From contig NZ_JAUPED010000007.1 of the NCBI RefSeq assembly GCF_030552475.1, forward strand, positions 62,001 to 126,000: a DNA stretch of 64,000 bases. The letters run 5' to 3'. The DNA comes from Mariniflexile sp. AS56. Its GTDB lineage: Bacteria > Bacteroidota > Bacteroidia > Flavobacteriales > Flavobacteriaceae. Shown piece after piece: positions 1 through 10,415 of the stretch (positions are counted from its first letter, which is position 1; each line of letters begins with the position of its first letter). Both the position numbers and the translations under genes were made by a program. The notes below the pieces were generated by a model. The model was not told where the DNA came from and ran no database searches. It saw only the letters and a list, made by a program, of their open reading frames with translations.

Positions 1-103
1 AATTAAAAAATAGGAGCTAAAATAGACTCCCTATTAAAAAAAATTAATACTAATTTTGAAAGTATAATGCCAAATGGCTATAATAGGTCCTTAATTAAGT
101 GAA

Positions 104-498
104 AGTGATTCAACATGGATGCCTTACGATGTAAGTAAAGGAGGCTTCTGGAAAGGAGTGAAACATTGGAGTGAAGTATTAAAGGATGATGCCATTGGTT
201 TTATTGAGGCAGCTAAGACAAAAGACACGCCGTTCTTTATGTATCTAGCTTTTAATGCACCACATGATCCTGGACAAGCTCCAAAAGAATATCAAGATAT
301 GTATGCTTTAGAAAACATATCTGTTCCTAAAAGTTTTTACCATAATACAAGTATAGAGATGATATTGCTAGTGGGAATAAAACGAGGGATGGAGCTTTAG
401 CACCTAGTCCTAGAACTGAATACGCTGTGAAAGTTCATACTAAAGAATATTATGCCAGTATTACACATTTAAATGATCAAATATCACAAATAAAATAG
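104..498 (+). pseudogene. sulfatase fragment, internal part only, frameshifted
   Basis: The reading frame around 104-345 encodes a typical formylglycine-sulfatase interior: a [12 protein letters not shown]-like stretch, then [13 protein letters not shown] with the conserved His-Asp near the metal site. Near 340-350 the frame shifts, and the next frame continues the same family (TEYAVKVHTKEYYASITHL) until a TAG at 496-498. The N-terminal CxPxR activation motif and the C-terminal half are both missing, so this cannot be a working sulfatase. An open frame from the ATG at 119 would give only 93 residues. It is a relic that suggests the locus once acted on a sulfated glycan; the family call is secure, the original specificity unknown. 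Confidence 0.8.
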
Positions 499-1004
499 CT
501 TCAATAGACCCTTACCAGTGCTTACCTGTTGACCTTGTCATTGAAAAGACGAAAGACTGTGAATATGAATTGGTGATTTTAGGCGATCATAATTACGATG
601 AACTTTGGGCAAAACTGGATGACACTTCTCATGCAGTAAAATTTAAGGGCTCTTGGGAACGAATAGAAGCGATTTCGGCATTTTTTAATTCTGAAATGGT
701 AAGCAAAACTACCGGAGATGCTGCTGAGTTTTCTTTTATAGGAGCACGTTTTAAAGTTTTTGGACAACTGGGACGTCAAATTGGTTCTTTTGAAGTATAT
801 GTCGATGGAAAATATATTGAAACTATTCGTTGTAACTATCCACCAGTTCCACAATCACCAATTTACCCGAGTTGGGTATTAACCAATGGCAAACACGTTA
901 TAAAATTGGTGAAAACAGAGACCGAATTCAACAGACAAGTTACGATAGAAGTTTTTGCTGTGGAGGTGCGAAGTAATAATTATAAAACTAGGTGCAAGTT
1001 CTAG
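486..1004 (+). pseudogene. C-terminal beta-rich fragment of a secreted carbohydrate-active protein
   Basis: An open frame runs from about 486 through 1004 without a credible start; the first in-frame initiator is a TTG at 570. The translation has a jelly-roll look: alternating beta-type segments such as FSFIGARFKVFGQLG, then GSFEVYVDGKYIETI and a terminal VTIEVFAVEV strand. Such modules are often appended to secreted glycosidases or esterases. There is no signal peptide and no catalytic domain, and it directly abuts the sulfatase relic. I read it as the surviving 3' end of a deleted gene. The parent family was not identified. Confidence 0.5.
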
Positions 1005-1601
1005 TAGAGTTATAACAAACATAGTAAAAGTGAGTAGTAATTAGTTTCCTTCACATAAAAACTCGAAAAAGTTTATTTGCACTGTGTCAAAAGAGTTGAA
1101 GATATTCTGAAAATACTTAAGTAATTGATTGTTTTAATGAAGAAATTCTCTTTTTTAGATGAGACTTGTTTAAGTTTTAAAATCTCAGGTATATTATAAC
1201 CTGAGTTTTTTTATTAATTACAAATCACTTTTGTAGAATAGGTTTACATCGCATAATAAAAGCAACACCTCAAATCATAGAAATAATTATACCAGAAAGT
1301 ACCTAAAAACTAATTTAGGAGAGTCTTAGCTACTCGTTTCATGTTATCTAAAAGTTCATTCAAGTCCACAATTATTTTTTAAAAAAAAGTATTAATATTA
1401 CCATTTTCCAACACATCATTGCATAGAAGAAAAGATCTTTGAATACTACAGAACTCATAGTCTGAATGGATGAGCTTGTGCTCAAAGTTAGGGAAAACGT
1501 TAAAGTGCTACATATAATCGTTTACACGGATATATGTAGCACAGGTTTTAGGATAGCTTCTTTTTAAATTGCCATGAGTAAAAGAATTACTTGAAAAAAC
1601 A
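1005..1601. other. gene-free stretch between relics and the HTCS gene
   Basis: No convincing open frame on either strand. It contains the terminator at 1184-1212; the rest is AT-rich sequence without a recognised signal. Confidence 0.5.
1184..1212 (+). terminator. Rho-independent terminator
   Basis: A perfect 7-bp stem, CTCAGGT (1184-1190) with ACCTGAG (1199-1205), closes an 8-nt loop and is followed by seven T. It lies about 180 bp past the relic ending at 1004 and would end plus-strand transcription there. Confidence 0.75.
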
Positions 1602-4600
1602 TTAAGTGTTTTCGAGCTTTTCGTTGTTATCTTTAAATTTTTTAGCGAAATCAGTAGGAGACATGTTGTAAGCTTGTTTAAAACATTTACTAAAATATTT
1701 AGGGTCGTTAAAGCCCGTCATTATGCAAATTTCAGAAATTAATAAACCAGAATTTTGTTCTATAATTTGAACAGCTCGCTTTAGTCTATAATTTCTAATA
1801 AACTCATTTGCCGATGTACCCGTTAATTGAGTAAGTTTTCTGTAAAGAACAGAATGACTCATATTCATTTCTTTTTTAAATGTATGGGCTGTAAAATCAG
1901 GGTCATTGAAGTTTTTGTCTAATACTTCATAAGCTTTATGCACAAATACATCATCAATAGAATCTAAATTTGTGTTTTCGGGATTGAAATCAAGCTTAAC
2001 TTTAGATTTTTCTGATATCTTTTTATTGGTTTCAATAATGTTTTTAATTTTTGATTCTAAAATATTGTAACTAAAAGGCTTTTTAATATAGTCTATAGCT
2101 CCAATATTTAAACCGTTTATTTTAAACTCATCAGAAGACCAGGCACTTAAAAATAAAAATGGAATATGGCTAGTCGTTTCATCCTTTTTTATTTCTTTAC
2201 AAAATTCTATTCCGTCCATAACAGGCATCATGGTATCGCTGAGAATTAAATCTGGAATGTGTTTTTTTGCCTTTACAAGACCTTCTTTGCCGTTTGGAGC
2301 ATCAATAACTCGAAACTTTTGTGATAATGATTGTACCAAGTATGATCTAATGTCAAAATCATCTTCAACAATTAGAAGTTTAGGAATACTTTTGTTATGG
2401 CTTTTAATTTGATTTTTAATTTCTGATTGTTCCGCTTTATCAATGGTTATGGGATCTAAAGGCTCGCGTTTAGAAGTGTATTTTCTAATATTTTTCGACT
2501 TGTAAGCACCTTTTTTTATTGGAATAGTTAAGGAAAATATGGAGCCTTTATCTATTTGACTCTCAACGTTAATAGTTCCTTTGTGTAGTTTTGTTAATCT
2601 GTTTACATAATCTAAACCAATACCAGCACCGTTAGGATTTAAGGATTTGGCAGATTTCACTTGATAAAAACCTTCAAAAATTTTAGATAATTTGTCTTCA
2701 GGAATTCCTATGCCACTGTCTTTTACACTAATAACGACTTTCTCCTTTGCATCATCGTAATAATTTACTGAAATAGTTATATTTCCTTTTTTTAGGGTAA
2801 ATTTAAAGGCATTAGAAAGTAAATTGTAAATTATTTTTTCAATTTTATCTTCATCTACCCACCCCATCATTACCTCTTGTTCTTTATTGAACTTAAAGGA
2901 GATATTGTTTTGTATGGCAAATTCATGAAATACCGTTGTGGTATCTTCAATGCATTTAACAATATTTTGTTTAGATACCTGTAAGTTTAAAGTATTACCC
3001 TCAATTTTACTAATATCTAATATTTGATCCACTAAGCGTAGTAGTCTAAAAACATTTTTATTGATTAATTTTAATAAATGGTAATCATGGTCATCTTTGT
3101 CTACCTTGTTATTGATTAGCTGGGAAACTGGATCGGAAATAAGCGTTAACGGTGTTCGTAATTCGTGTGATACATATGTAAAAAATCGAAATCTCATTTG
3201 GTTAAAATCTTCTTCGTTTTTAAGCTTTTGGCGTTGAAGTTCATTTTCATTTTTCTGTTTAGTGCTTATTATAGTATATTTTTTATAGTAATATAGAGCA
3301 GTAATTAGTAGAATTGCCATAAGAACTTTAAACCACCAAGTAGCGTAAAATGGAGGTGCAATGTTTATTTTTAAAGACTTTACGATGTTTTCGTTATTAC
3401 TGTTAATTAGTTTTACTTTAAAAATATAATTCCCGTGATTTAGATTTGTAAAACCTACAGATCTAGAAGCACCTAGATTAGCCCAAGTATTCATATATCC
3501 TTCTAAAATATAAGCATATTTGTTATTGCCTTGATTGTTAAAATCTAGTGCGGCAAATTCTATGGTAAAATCGTTCTGATTTGCTTTAAGATTTAATTGA
3601 GCGGTACTATTTAGACTTTCCGTTATTGGTGATCCAGTTTTATTTATATCAATAATTTTATTATCTATTTTTAAAGATGAAAAAACAATATTAATTGGTT
3701 TGGTAATTTTGTTAATACTATCAGGATTAAAAACGACCAATCCTTTAGATCCACCAAAACCAAAAGTATTATCAGGTAATATGACACTCGCTTTAGGTTG
3801 AAATTGATTTGAAGGTAATTTGTGGATAGTGGTAAAATTTTCAAATTTCTCAGTGTTTTTGTTAAATTTTACTAAGCCTTTAAATGTGCTGACCCAAAAG
3901 ATATTTCCTTGTGGAATTAAGCTAGAGACAAAATTACTAGATAACCCATCCTTTTCCGTGAAAAATTTGAAATCTTTGGTGCTCGGTACTAAGTATCCTA
4001 TTCCTTTTCCTTGCGAGCAAAACCATATTTTATTTTCTTTATCATTAATATAAACTTCACTCACGGGAGTTGAAATTAATGTGTTCGAATAGAAATTTGA
4101 AAACATTTGGGTTTTTGGATTAAATATAGAAATACCACCCATGGTTGCTATGATGAAGTTGCCATTTTTAGCTAATTTAATATCTCTCACTTCTAAGTTT
4201 CCAAATGTCGTAAAACTATTATTTTTAGAGTCATATAGATTTAAACCTTTTTGTGTGCCTACCCATAAATTTTTCTTATTGTCTTCCATTAAAGCATAAA
4301 TTTTGTCATCACTGATACTGCTGGACGAACCATAAATATGTTTGTATTGAGTAAAAAATGAATTTTTTCTCTCTAACAAATTAAGACCACCAGAGTAAGT
4401 TCCAAACCACATGCGTTTTTCATGGTCTTCCAAAATGGTTGTTACGGTATTGAAACTAAGTGAGTTGTCGTCTTGGTATTTGTGTGAATAGGAATTGTAG
4501 GTTTTGTTCTTAGGGTTATAGACACTTATACCGCCTAATGTGCCGAACCACAAATGTTCTTCGCTGTCTAGGTATATACTTCGCACCCTGCTCTCAATAA

Positions 4601-5690
4601 TGCTATTAGGATTATGCGTTTGATGTGTTATTAATTTAAAAGCGCTTTTTTTGGATGTGTTAAAACTTACACCTTCTCCATAGGTTCCTGCCCATAAAAT
4701 TCCATCTTGATCTTCGTAAACCGAATATATAGCATTCGTTGCAATACTTTTTAGGTGATTAGAATTATATAAGTAGTTAGTAAAGGTATTGTTTAATTGA
4801 TTTATTTTTGTTAATCCACCTCCATTAGTAGCTACCCATATATAATTGTCGTTAGTTTGAAAAATATCATAAATTTCATTGTGTTGTAGCAAGCTGTTTT
4901 TTGTATTGTAATTAGTGAATTTCTCACTAGAGTAAGGTAGGTACGAAACACCTCCAAGGATCGTTCCTATCCATAAGTCACCACTTTTATTAACTGAAAG
5001 TGTTCTAATTGTGTTTCCTGGAAGGGTGTTGTGGTTGTCAGTTTTATGAAAATAATTTACAAACTGTTTGTTTTGTTTATTGAAATGATTCAAGCCATGG
5101 TTTGTGCCTACCCATAATTCATTTTTATAGTTAGCTAAAGATAAAACTTCGGAGTTTGATAGCGAATTACCCATGCTGGAGTTATATCTGTAATGCTCAA
5201 TGACGCCTTTAATCTTATGATATAAAACCAAACCTTCAGAAGTTCCAAGCCAAATTTGAGTTTTGTTTTCTTTTTCAATACAATTCACCTTAACGGGTAA
5301 GCTGAAATTCTGAAATAAATTATGCTTAGTGACTTTTTCAGTTACTGGATTATATGATTTGAGTCCATCATCAGTTCCAATCCATAGTATGTTTTCATTA
5401 TCTTCATAAAGGTCAAAAACCTTATTTCCAGTTGAAACCTTTGAATTGCTATCTCTTATATTAATAATTTTAATATCATAGCTGTCGTATCTGTTTAGTC
5501 CGTCATCTGTCCCAAACCAAAGAAAACCTGATTTGTCTTTTAAAATAGTATTCACCGTATTCTGAGATAAACCTTCAGCAGTAGTAATGGTGTTGAAATT
5601 AAATTCAGATTGATCTTCAATAAACTGCGCATTACTTATTGATATGTAAAAAAGTGCTAAAATAAAGAGTCTTAGAGAGTTGTTGGACAT
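1602..5690 (-). CDS. hybrid two-component system sensor-regulator (HTCS), AraC output
   Basis: One-protein sensor and transcription factor controlling glycan-use genes. Order from the ATG (1362 aa): signal peptide (about 1-22); about a dozen two-component-regulator propeller repeats with WFGT/WVGT/WIGT signatures (about 30-680); Y_Y_Y domain (about 720-780); one membrane helix (about 790-812); histidine kinase with H-box SHELRTPL (His842); HATPase with GxGIGL; receiver with phospho-acceptor Asp1152 in LSDTMMP; AraC-type HTH in the last 110 residues. The propeller would bind an oligosaccharide in the periplasm while the output binds DNA in the cytosol. The ATG at 5690 is preferred over a TTG at 5723 because it places the signal peptide at the N-terminus. 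It is divergent from the GH3 gene, the usual place for a locus regulator. Confidence 0.95.
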   Translation of the reverse strand: MSNNSLRLFILALFYISISNAQFIEDQSEFNFNTITTAEGLSQNTVNTILKDKSGFLWFGTDDGLNRYDSYDIKIINIRDSNSKVSTGNKVFDLYEDNENILWIGTDDGLKSYNPVTEKVTKHNLFQNFSLPVKVNCIEKENKTQIWLGTSEGLVLYHKIKGVIEHYRYNSSMGNSLSNSEVLSLANYKNELWVGTNHGLNHFNKQNKQFVNYFHKTDNHNTLPGNTIRTLSVNKSGDLWIGTILGGVSYLPYSSEKFTNYNTKNSLLQHNEIYDIFQTNDNYIWVATNGGGLTKINQLNNTFTNYLYNSNHLKSIATNAIYSVYEDQDGILWAGTYGEGVSFNTSKKSAFKLITHQTHNPNSIIESRVRSIYLDSEEHLWFGTLGGISVYNPKNKTYNSYSHKYQDDNSLSFNTVTTILEDHEKRMWFGTYSGGLNLLERKNSFFTQYKHIYGSSSSISDDKIYALMEDNKKNLWVGTQKGLNLYDSKNNSFTTFGNLEVRDIKLAKNGNFIIATMGGISIFNPKTQMFSNFYSNTLISTPVSEVYINDKENKIWFCSQGKGIGYLVPSTKDFKFFTEKDGLSSNFVSSLIPQGNIFWVSTFKGLVKFNKNTEKFENFTTIHKLPSNQFQPKASVILPDNTFGFGGSKGLVVFNPDSINKITKPINIVFSSLKIDNKIIDINKTGSPITESLNSTAQLNLKANQNDFTIEFAALDFNNQGNNKYAYILEGYMNTWANLGASRSVGFTNLNHGNYIFKVKLINSNNENIVKSLKINIAPPFYATWWFKVLMAILLITALYYYKKYTIISTKQKNENELQRQKLKNEEDFNQMRFRFFTYVSHELRTPLTLISDPVSQLINNKVDKDDHDYHLLKLINKNVFRLLRLVDQILDISKIEGNTLNLQVSKQNIVKCIEDTTTVFHEFAIQNNISFKFNKEQEVMMGWVDEDKIEKIIYNLLSNAFKFTLKKGNITISVNYYDDAKEKVVISVKDSGIGIPEDKLSKIFEGFYQVKSAKSLNPNGAGIGLDYVNRLTKLHKGTINVESQIDKGSIFSLTIPIKKGAYKSKNIRKYTSKREPLDPITIDKAEQSEIKNQIKSHNKSIPKLLIVEDDFDIRSYLVQSLSQKFRVIDAPNGKEGLVKAKKHIPDLILSDTMMPVMDGIEFCKEIKKDETTSHIPFLFLSAWSSDEFKINGLNIGAIDYIKKPFSYNILESKIKNIIETNKKISEKSKVKLDFNPENTNLDSIDDVFVHKAYEVLDKNFNDPDFTAHTFKKEMNMSHSVLYRKLTQLTGTSANEFIRNYRLKRAVQIIEQNSGLLISEICIMTGFNDPKYFSKCFKQAYNMSPTDFAKKFKDNNEKLENT

Positions 5691-6295
5691 TTTAAAGAAT
5701 GAATTATTTTTAGATGCTTGCAAGCATAAATGAAATTATAGACTAATGATATTCTGTCTACAATTAATGTTTATAATGGATTTAATTCTTACGGAAATAA
5801 AAGTATATAAAGATACAAATTAATCTTAATTTAATTAAAAAGAATAAAATTTTATAACAATAAATGTGGGTCTGTAATTTAAACCCTGTTTGCTCATTTT
5901 TTTAAAGGATTAGGCCCGCATTTTAATTGTCTTAATGTTATAATTTTCCAAATAAAAACTAACCATTTTGTTAACTAAAATTTGTAATATAATTCAGAAA
6001 TGTGCTATGGTTTCCACTTGATAAGGTTTACTTAGAGTTCATTAATATTGAAATTTTGAACATACAAACCCCCTTTTGTTTCTTTATTTGAACAAATTTT
6101 ATACCATTTAAGATGTTAAGTCTACTTTGTTTATCGGATTTATCAGGTTATTTGAAGTTCGTTATGAAGTTATTATGTCGTTTGTATTTTTATTCGGTAA
6201 ATGGCATTTATAAATAAAAGGGTGGAATGGTTCCAAAAGGGTATTCCATTATTTTGATAATTAATTTTAATACAAGGATTTTTCCGTTTTTTATT
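5691..6295. promoter_or_regulatory. divergent intergenic region, HTCS / GH3
   Basis: About 600 bp of very AT-rich sequence separate the start codons of the HTCS regulator (minus) and GH3 (plus). Both promoters and probably the HTCS operator must lie here. I could not pick a convincing TAnnTTTG box or operator repeat by eye, so only the role is inferred from position. Confidence 0.45.
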
Positions 6296-8779
6296 ATGAA
6301 AATTTATACGTTTTTTAATTATTTACTAATAGGTATGTTCCCATTATTTATTGGAATGAAGGTGTTCTCGAATGAAACCATTCAAAAAGAAAAACCTGAT
6401 AAAATTTATCATAGCAACTGGATAGATTTCAATAAAAATGGTGCAAAAGATATTTACGAGAATCGCGAGGAATCTATAGAAAAAAGGGTTGAAGATCTAT
6501 TGTCACAAATGACTTTAGAAGAGAAAAGTTGCCAAATGGCAACATTATATGGTTTTGGAAGAGTATTAAAAGATGAATTACCTACTGCAGATTGGAAAAA
6601 TGAAATATGGAAAGATGGTATTGGTAATATGGATGAACAGCTTAATAATTTAGCATATCATCCAAATTCGGCTACAGATAAAGCTTGGCCACCATCAAAT
6701 CATATAAAAGCATTAAATGAGATCCAGAAATTTTTTATTGAAAATACACGTTTAGGAATTCCTGTTGAGTTTACTAATGAAGGTATTCGGGGTTTGTGTC
6801 ATGAAAAAGCAACTAGTTTTCCTTCTCAAATTGGTGTGGCATCTAGCTGGAACAGAGATTTAGTAAGCCAAATTGGACACATTACAGGAAAGGAAGCAAG
6901 ATTATTAGGTTATACAAATGTATATGCTCCTATTTTAGATATTGCAAGAGATCCAAGATGGGGTCGAGTTGTAGAATGTTATAGTGAAGATCCCTATTTA
7001 ACAGGTGAATTAGGTTATAATATGGTTAAAGGAATCCAAGAAGAGCGTGTTGTAGCAACTCCTAAGCATTTTGCTATATATAGTGCTCCAAAAGGTGGCC
7101 GTGACGGCGATGCTAGAACAGATCCACATATTACAGAAAGAGAATTGTTTTCATTATATCTATATCCTTTTAAAAGAGCTATTAAAGATGCTGGTGCTTT
7201 AGGGGTTATGAGTTCATATAATGATTATAATGGTGTGCCCATTACATCCTCTAGTTATTTTTTAAGAGATATTCTTCGTGATTCATGGGGCTTTAAGGGA
7301 TATGTTGTTTCAGATAGTAGAGCGGTTGAGTTTATTGCTGATAAACACCGTGTAGCTAAAAACCATAAAGATGCCGTTTTACAATCAGTTAATGCTGGTT
7401 TAAATATTAGAACGGATTTTACTATGCCTGAAGATTATATTTTACCAGTAAGGGAATTGGTTAAAGAAGGTAAATTGAGTATGGAAACTATTGATAATTG
7501 TGTTCGAGATATTTTAAAAGTAAAGTTTTGGCAAGGCCTTTTTGATTCACCTTATGGAACAGAATTTGAAAAAGCAGACGCTACGGTCTCAAATGAAAAA
7601 TCTCAAAAAATCTCATATCAAGCTTCATTAGAGTCAATTGTTTTGTTGAAGAATGAAAACAGAACTTTACCTTTGGATTTTAGTAAATTAAAATCAGTAT
7701 TAGTTACCGGACCAAATGCAAAAGCTGTAGATCACTCTGTGAGTAGATATGGACCCTCAAATATAGACGTCGTATCAGTCTATGAAGGAATAAAGAAAAA
7801 ATTCCCAAAAAATATAGAAATAAATTATGCCAAAGGCTGCGGTTTTTTTGATGAAAACTGGCCTGATAGTGAATTAATTCCTATGGATCCAACAGCTTCA
7901 GAACAAGCTGAGATTGATAAAGCAGTTGAGATGGCCAAAACAGTTGGTCTTGCAATTGTAGTAGTAGGGGATGATGAAGAAACCGTAGGAGAGTCAAGAT
8001 CAAGAACTTCTTTAGAACTTCCAGGAAACCAACAAAAACTAGTTGAAGCTATCTATAATACAGGGACTCCTGTTGTGGTAGTTTTAATAAATGGAAGACC
8101 ATTAACGATAAACTGGATTAATAAATATGTTCCAGCCGTTGTAGAAGGATGGTTTCAAGGTAAATTTGGAGGAGCCGCCATTGCAGATGTTTTGGTTGGG
8201 AATTACAATCCAAGTGGAAAACTACCAGTGTCATTTCCTAAAACAGTAGGACAACTTCCTATGAACTTTCCATCAAAGCCAGGAGCTCAAGCAAACCAAC
8301 CAACAAACGGACCAAATGGTTCTGGTAAAACTCGTGTGGGAGGTTTCCTCTATCCTTTTGGATATGGATTAAGTTATACAACCTTTAAGTATAGTAATTT
8401 AAACGTAAGCTCTAAAATAAAATCAGGAAAAGGAGAGGTGATTGTTACTTTAGACGTTACTAATACAGGAGAAGTTAAAGGAGATGAAATTGTACAATTA
8501 TATTTTTCAGATTTACATTCTTCTATTACAGTTTATGAAAAACAACTTAGAGGTTTTGCGCGTGTTTCATTAAATTCTAAGGAAACAAAGTCAACAACAT
8601 TTATTTTGAAACCAGAGGATTTTGCGTTATACGATCTAAATATGGATTTTGTTTTGGAAGCAGGAGATTTCAATATTATGATTGGAAGTTCTTCTGAAGA
8701 TATAAAGTTAAGTCAAAAAATAAATATAGCAGACTCTGTGGTATTAAGCAAACAGATTAAAATGTCTACATCTAAATAA
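6296..8779 (+). CDS. GH3 family beta-glycosidase
   Basis: Retaining exo-beta-glycosidase (beta-glucosidase/beta-xylosidase class), predicted periplasmic. The 827-aa protein has a signal peptide (about 1-28), a GH3 (beta/alpha)8 domain with NVYAPILDIARDPRWGR and ATPKHFA motifs, the nucleophile Asp340 in VVSDSRAVE, the second alpha/beta sandwich with the GDDEETVGESRSR segment, and a C-terminal Fn3-like domain. SDSRAV rather than the common SDW is seen in many Bacteroidetes GH3 enzymes. The ATG at 6296 is chosen because the signal peptide begins there; an upstream in-frame ATG at 6227 adds an unlikely 23-residue leader. It is the first gene downstream of the divergent HTCS regulator. The precise sugar removed cannot be told from sequence alone. 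Confidence 0.92.
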   Translation: MKIYTFFNYLLIGMFPLFIGMKVFSNETIQKEKPDKIYHSNWIDFNKNGAKDIYENREESIEKRVEDLLSQMTLEEKSCQMATLYGFGRVLKDELPTADWKNEIWKDGIGNMDEQLNNLAYHPNSATDKAWPPSNHIKALNEIQKFFIENTRLGIPVEFTNEGIRGLCHEKATSFPSQIGVASSWNRDLVSQIGHITGKEARLLGYTNVYAPILDIARDPRWGRVVECYSEDPYLTGELGYNMVKGIQEERVVATPKHFAIYSAPKGGRDGDARTDPHITERELFSLYLYPFKRAIKDAGALGVMSSYNDYNGVPITSSSYFLRDILRDSWGFKGYVVSDSRAVEFIADKHRVAKNHKDAVLQSVNAGLNIRTDFTMPEDYILPVRELVKEGKLSMETIDNCVRDILKVKFWQGLFDSPYGTEFEKADATVSNEKSQKISYQASLESIVLLKNENRTLPLDFSKLKSVLVTGPNAKAVDHSVSRYGPSNIDVVSVYEGIKKKFPKNIEINYAKGCGFFDENWPDSELIPMDPTASEQAEIDKAVEMAKTVGLAIVVVGDDEETVGESRSRTSLELPGNQQKLVEAIYNTGTPVVVVLINGRPLTINWINKYVPAVVEGWFQGKFGGAAIADVLVGNYNPSGKLPVSFPKTVGQLPMNFPSKPGAQANQPTNGPNGSGKTRVGGFLYPFGYGLSYTTFKYSNLNVSSKIKSGKGEVIVTLDVTNTGEVKGDEIVQLYFSDLHSSITVYEKQLRGFARVSLNSKETKSTTFILKPEDFALYDLNMDFVLEAGDFNIMIGSSSEDIKLSQKINIADSVVLSKQIKMSTSK

Positions 8780-8818
8780 TTTAAAATTAATATTTAATAA
8801 TCATAAATAAATTATAGA

Positions 8819-10282
8819 ATGAAAAAAATAGTTATCGTTTTGGTGTTTGCCCTGTTTGTAATTAAAGGATTTGCACAAAAAAAGTATGAAGCCAATTGGG
8901 AATCTATAGATAGTAGACCTATACCAACTTGGTATACAGATGCTAAGTTTGGTGTTTTTGTTCATTGGGGACCTTATTCAGTGCCTGCATTTTCAAAAGT
9001 AGGCGCTTATTCTGAGTGGTACTGGGAAAATTTAACAAACCCAAAACGAGTTTCAAATGGTTATAACGAAACAAATGAGTTTCATAATCGTGTGTATGGT
9101 GAAAAATTCACATATCCAGATTTTGTGCCTTTATTTACTGCCGATTTATTTGATGCTGATCAATGGGCTGATATATTTAAACAATCAGGTGCTAAATATG
9201 TGGTGTTAACTTCAAAACATCATGATGGTTATACACTTTGGCCAAGTAAAGAGTCTGATAAATCGTGGGGACGCCCATGGAGTTCTACCAATTCTGGTCC
9301 AGGAAGAGATCTTGTAGGCGAATTAACTACAGCTGTAAGAAAAACAGATGTAAAAATGGGGCTTTATTATTCGCTTTATGAATGGTACAACCCATTGTAC
9401 ACAAGTGATGTTGATTTGTTTGTTGATAAACACATGATTCCTCAGTTTAAAGATTTAGTAAATAATTATGCACCTTCTTTAATTTTTACAGATGGTGAAT
9501 GGGACTATCCCCATACTACATGGCGATCTACTGAATTGTTGTCTTGGTTATATAATGACTCTCCAAGTAAAGACGACGTTGTGATTAATGATCGTTGGGG
9601 TAAAGAAACGAGGCATCACCACGGGGGGTATTATACTACAGAGTATGGTTCAGGTATGCCAAATGCCGATGTGCCTTGGGAAGAAAACAGAGGGATGGCG
9701 CATTCTTTTGGATTTAGTAAAACCGAAAATTTAAAAGATTATAATTCTACTCAACAATTGGTTTATATGTTGGTTGATATTGTAAGTAGAGGTGGTAACT
9801 TTTTATTAGATGTTGGACCTACTGCAGATGGAAGGATTCCTGTGATTATGCAAGAACGATTAATTGAAATGGGTGACTGGTTGAAAGTAAATGGTGAGGC
9901 CATTTATGGAACTACTTTATCGAATAATACATGCCAATGGACCAAAGGAAAAGTAAGAGATGCAGAAAGAGGAAGATATAAGGTGGTATACGATGTTATG
10001 AAGCTAACTGTAAACCCAGATAAAGGGTATGCTACTAAAGAGGTTTTCTTTACTAAAAAAGGAGATGTTCTATATGGTATCTGTCCTATTTATCCAAAAA
10101 ATGAATTGGTTATAAAAGATGTAAGTCTTAAGTCAGGTGCTAAAGTTGAATTATTGGGCTATGATAAAAAGTTAAAGTGGAAACAGAAAGGAAGTGATGT
10201 AGTTATTGAAGTGCCTGCTTTAACACCGTCTGACGCACCTTGCAATCATGCTTGGACATTTAAACTTGATGGGGTAAAATAA
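8819..10282 (+). CDS. GH29 alpha-L-fucosidase, secreted
   Basis: Removes terminal alpha-L-fucose by a retaining mechanism. The 487-aa protein starts with a signal peptide ending at ...IKGFAQ. GH29 hallmarks are KFGVFVHWGPYSVP, SKHHDGYTLWPS, the nucleophile Asp225 in LIFTDGEWDYP, and SRGGNFLLDVGPTADG near the end of the barrel. A C-terminal beta-sandwich follows (about 360-487). Length is typical for the family. It lies 39 bp after GH3 in the same direction and is probably cotranscribed. It is one of four intact GH29 enzymes in the window, which differ strongly from one another and so probably differ in linkage preference. Confidence 0.95.
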   Translation: MKKIVIVLVFALFVIKGFAQKKYEANWESIDSRPIPTWYTDAKFGVFVHWGPYSVPAFSKVGAYSEWYWENLTNPKRVSNGYNETNEFHNRVYGEKFTYPDFVPLFTADLFDADQWADIFKQSGAKYVVLTSKHHDGYTLWPSKESDKSWGRPWSSTNSGPGRDLVGELTTAVRKTDVKMGLYYSLYEWYNPLYTSDVDLFVDKHMIPQFKDLVNNYAPSLIFTDGEWDYPHTTWRSTELLSWLYNDSPSKDDVVINDRWGKETRHHHGGYYTTEYGSGMPNADVPWEENRGMAHSFGFSKTENLKDYNSTQQLVYMLVDIVSRGGNFLLDVGPTADGRIPVIMQERLIEMGDWLKVNGEAIYGTTLSNNTCQWTKGKVRDAERGRYKVVYDVMKLTVNPDKGYATKEVFFTKKGDVLYGICPIYPKNELVIKDVSLKSGAKVELLGYDKKLKWKQKGSDVVIEVPALTPSDAPCNHAWTFKLDGVK

Positions 10283-10309
10283 AATTTTTAGAGTAATTAA
10301 ATCAATAAA

Positions 10310-10354
10310 ACCCCATAAAACCTTGATTTGTTTAAGTGGTTATAGGGGTGTTTT
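10310..10354 (+). terminator. possible imperfect terminator or attenuator
   Basis: ACCCC (10310-10314) pairs with GGGGT (10345-10349) and AACC (10319-10322) with GGTT (10338-10341), followed by TTTTGCTTTT. The stem has internal bulges. It lies in the 133-bp gap after the first GH29 and may lower read-through. Confidence 0.45.
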
Positions 10355-10415
10355 GCTTTTGTAAGGGGAAGATTTTTATAGATGATTTAGTAAAACTATA
10401 AAACAAAATATATTA

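Noticed and set aside
5-36. Hairpin TAGGAG/CTCCCTA with an A-tract on its left
   Set aside because: It would terminate minus-strand transcription, but no minus-strand gene lies to its right before the HTCS gene; one arm also has a bulge. Not called.
2230-2412. Plus-strand open frame inside the HTCS gene
   Set aside because: Antisense shadow of the receiver-domain codons; no family features. The same holds for the other minus or shifted frames inside GH3, GH29, GH95, DUF5107, MFS and MobC genes.
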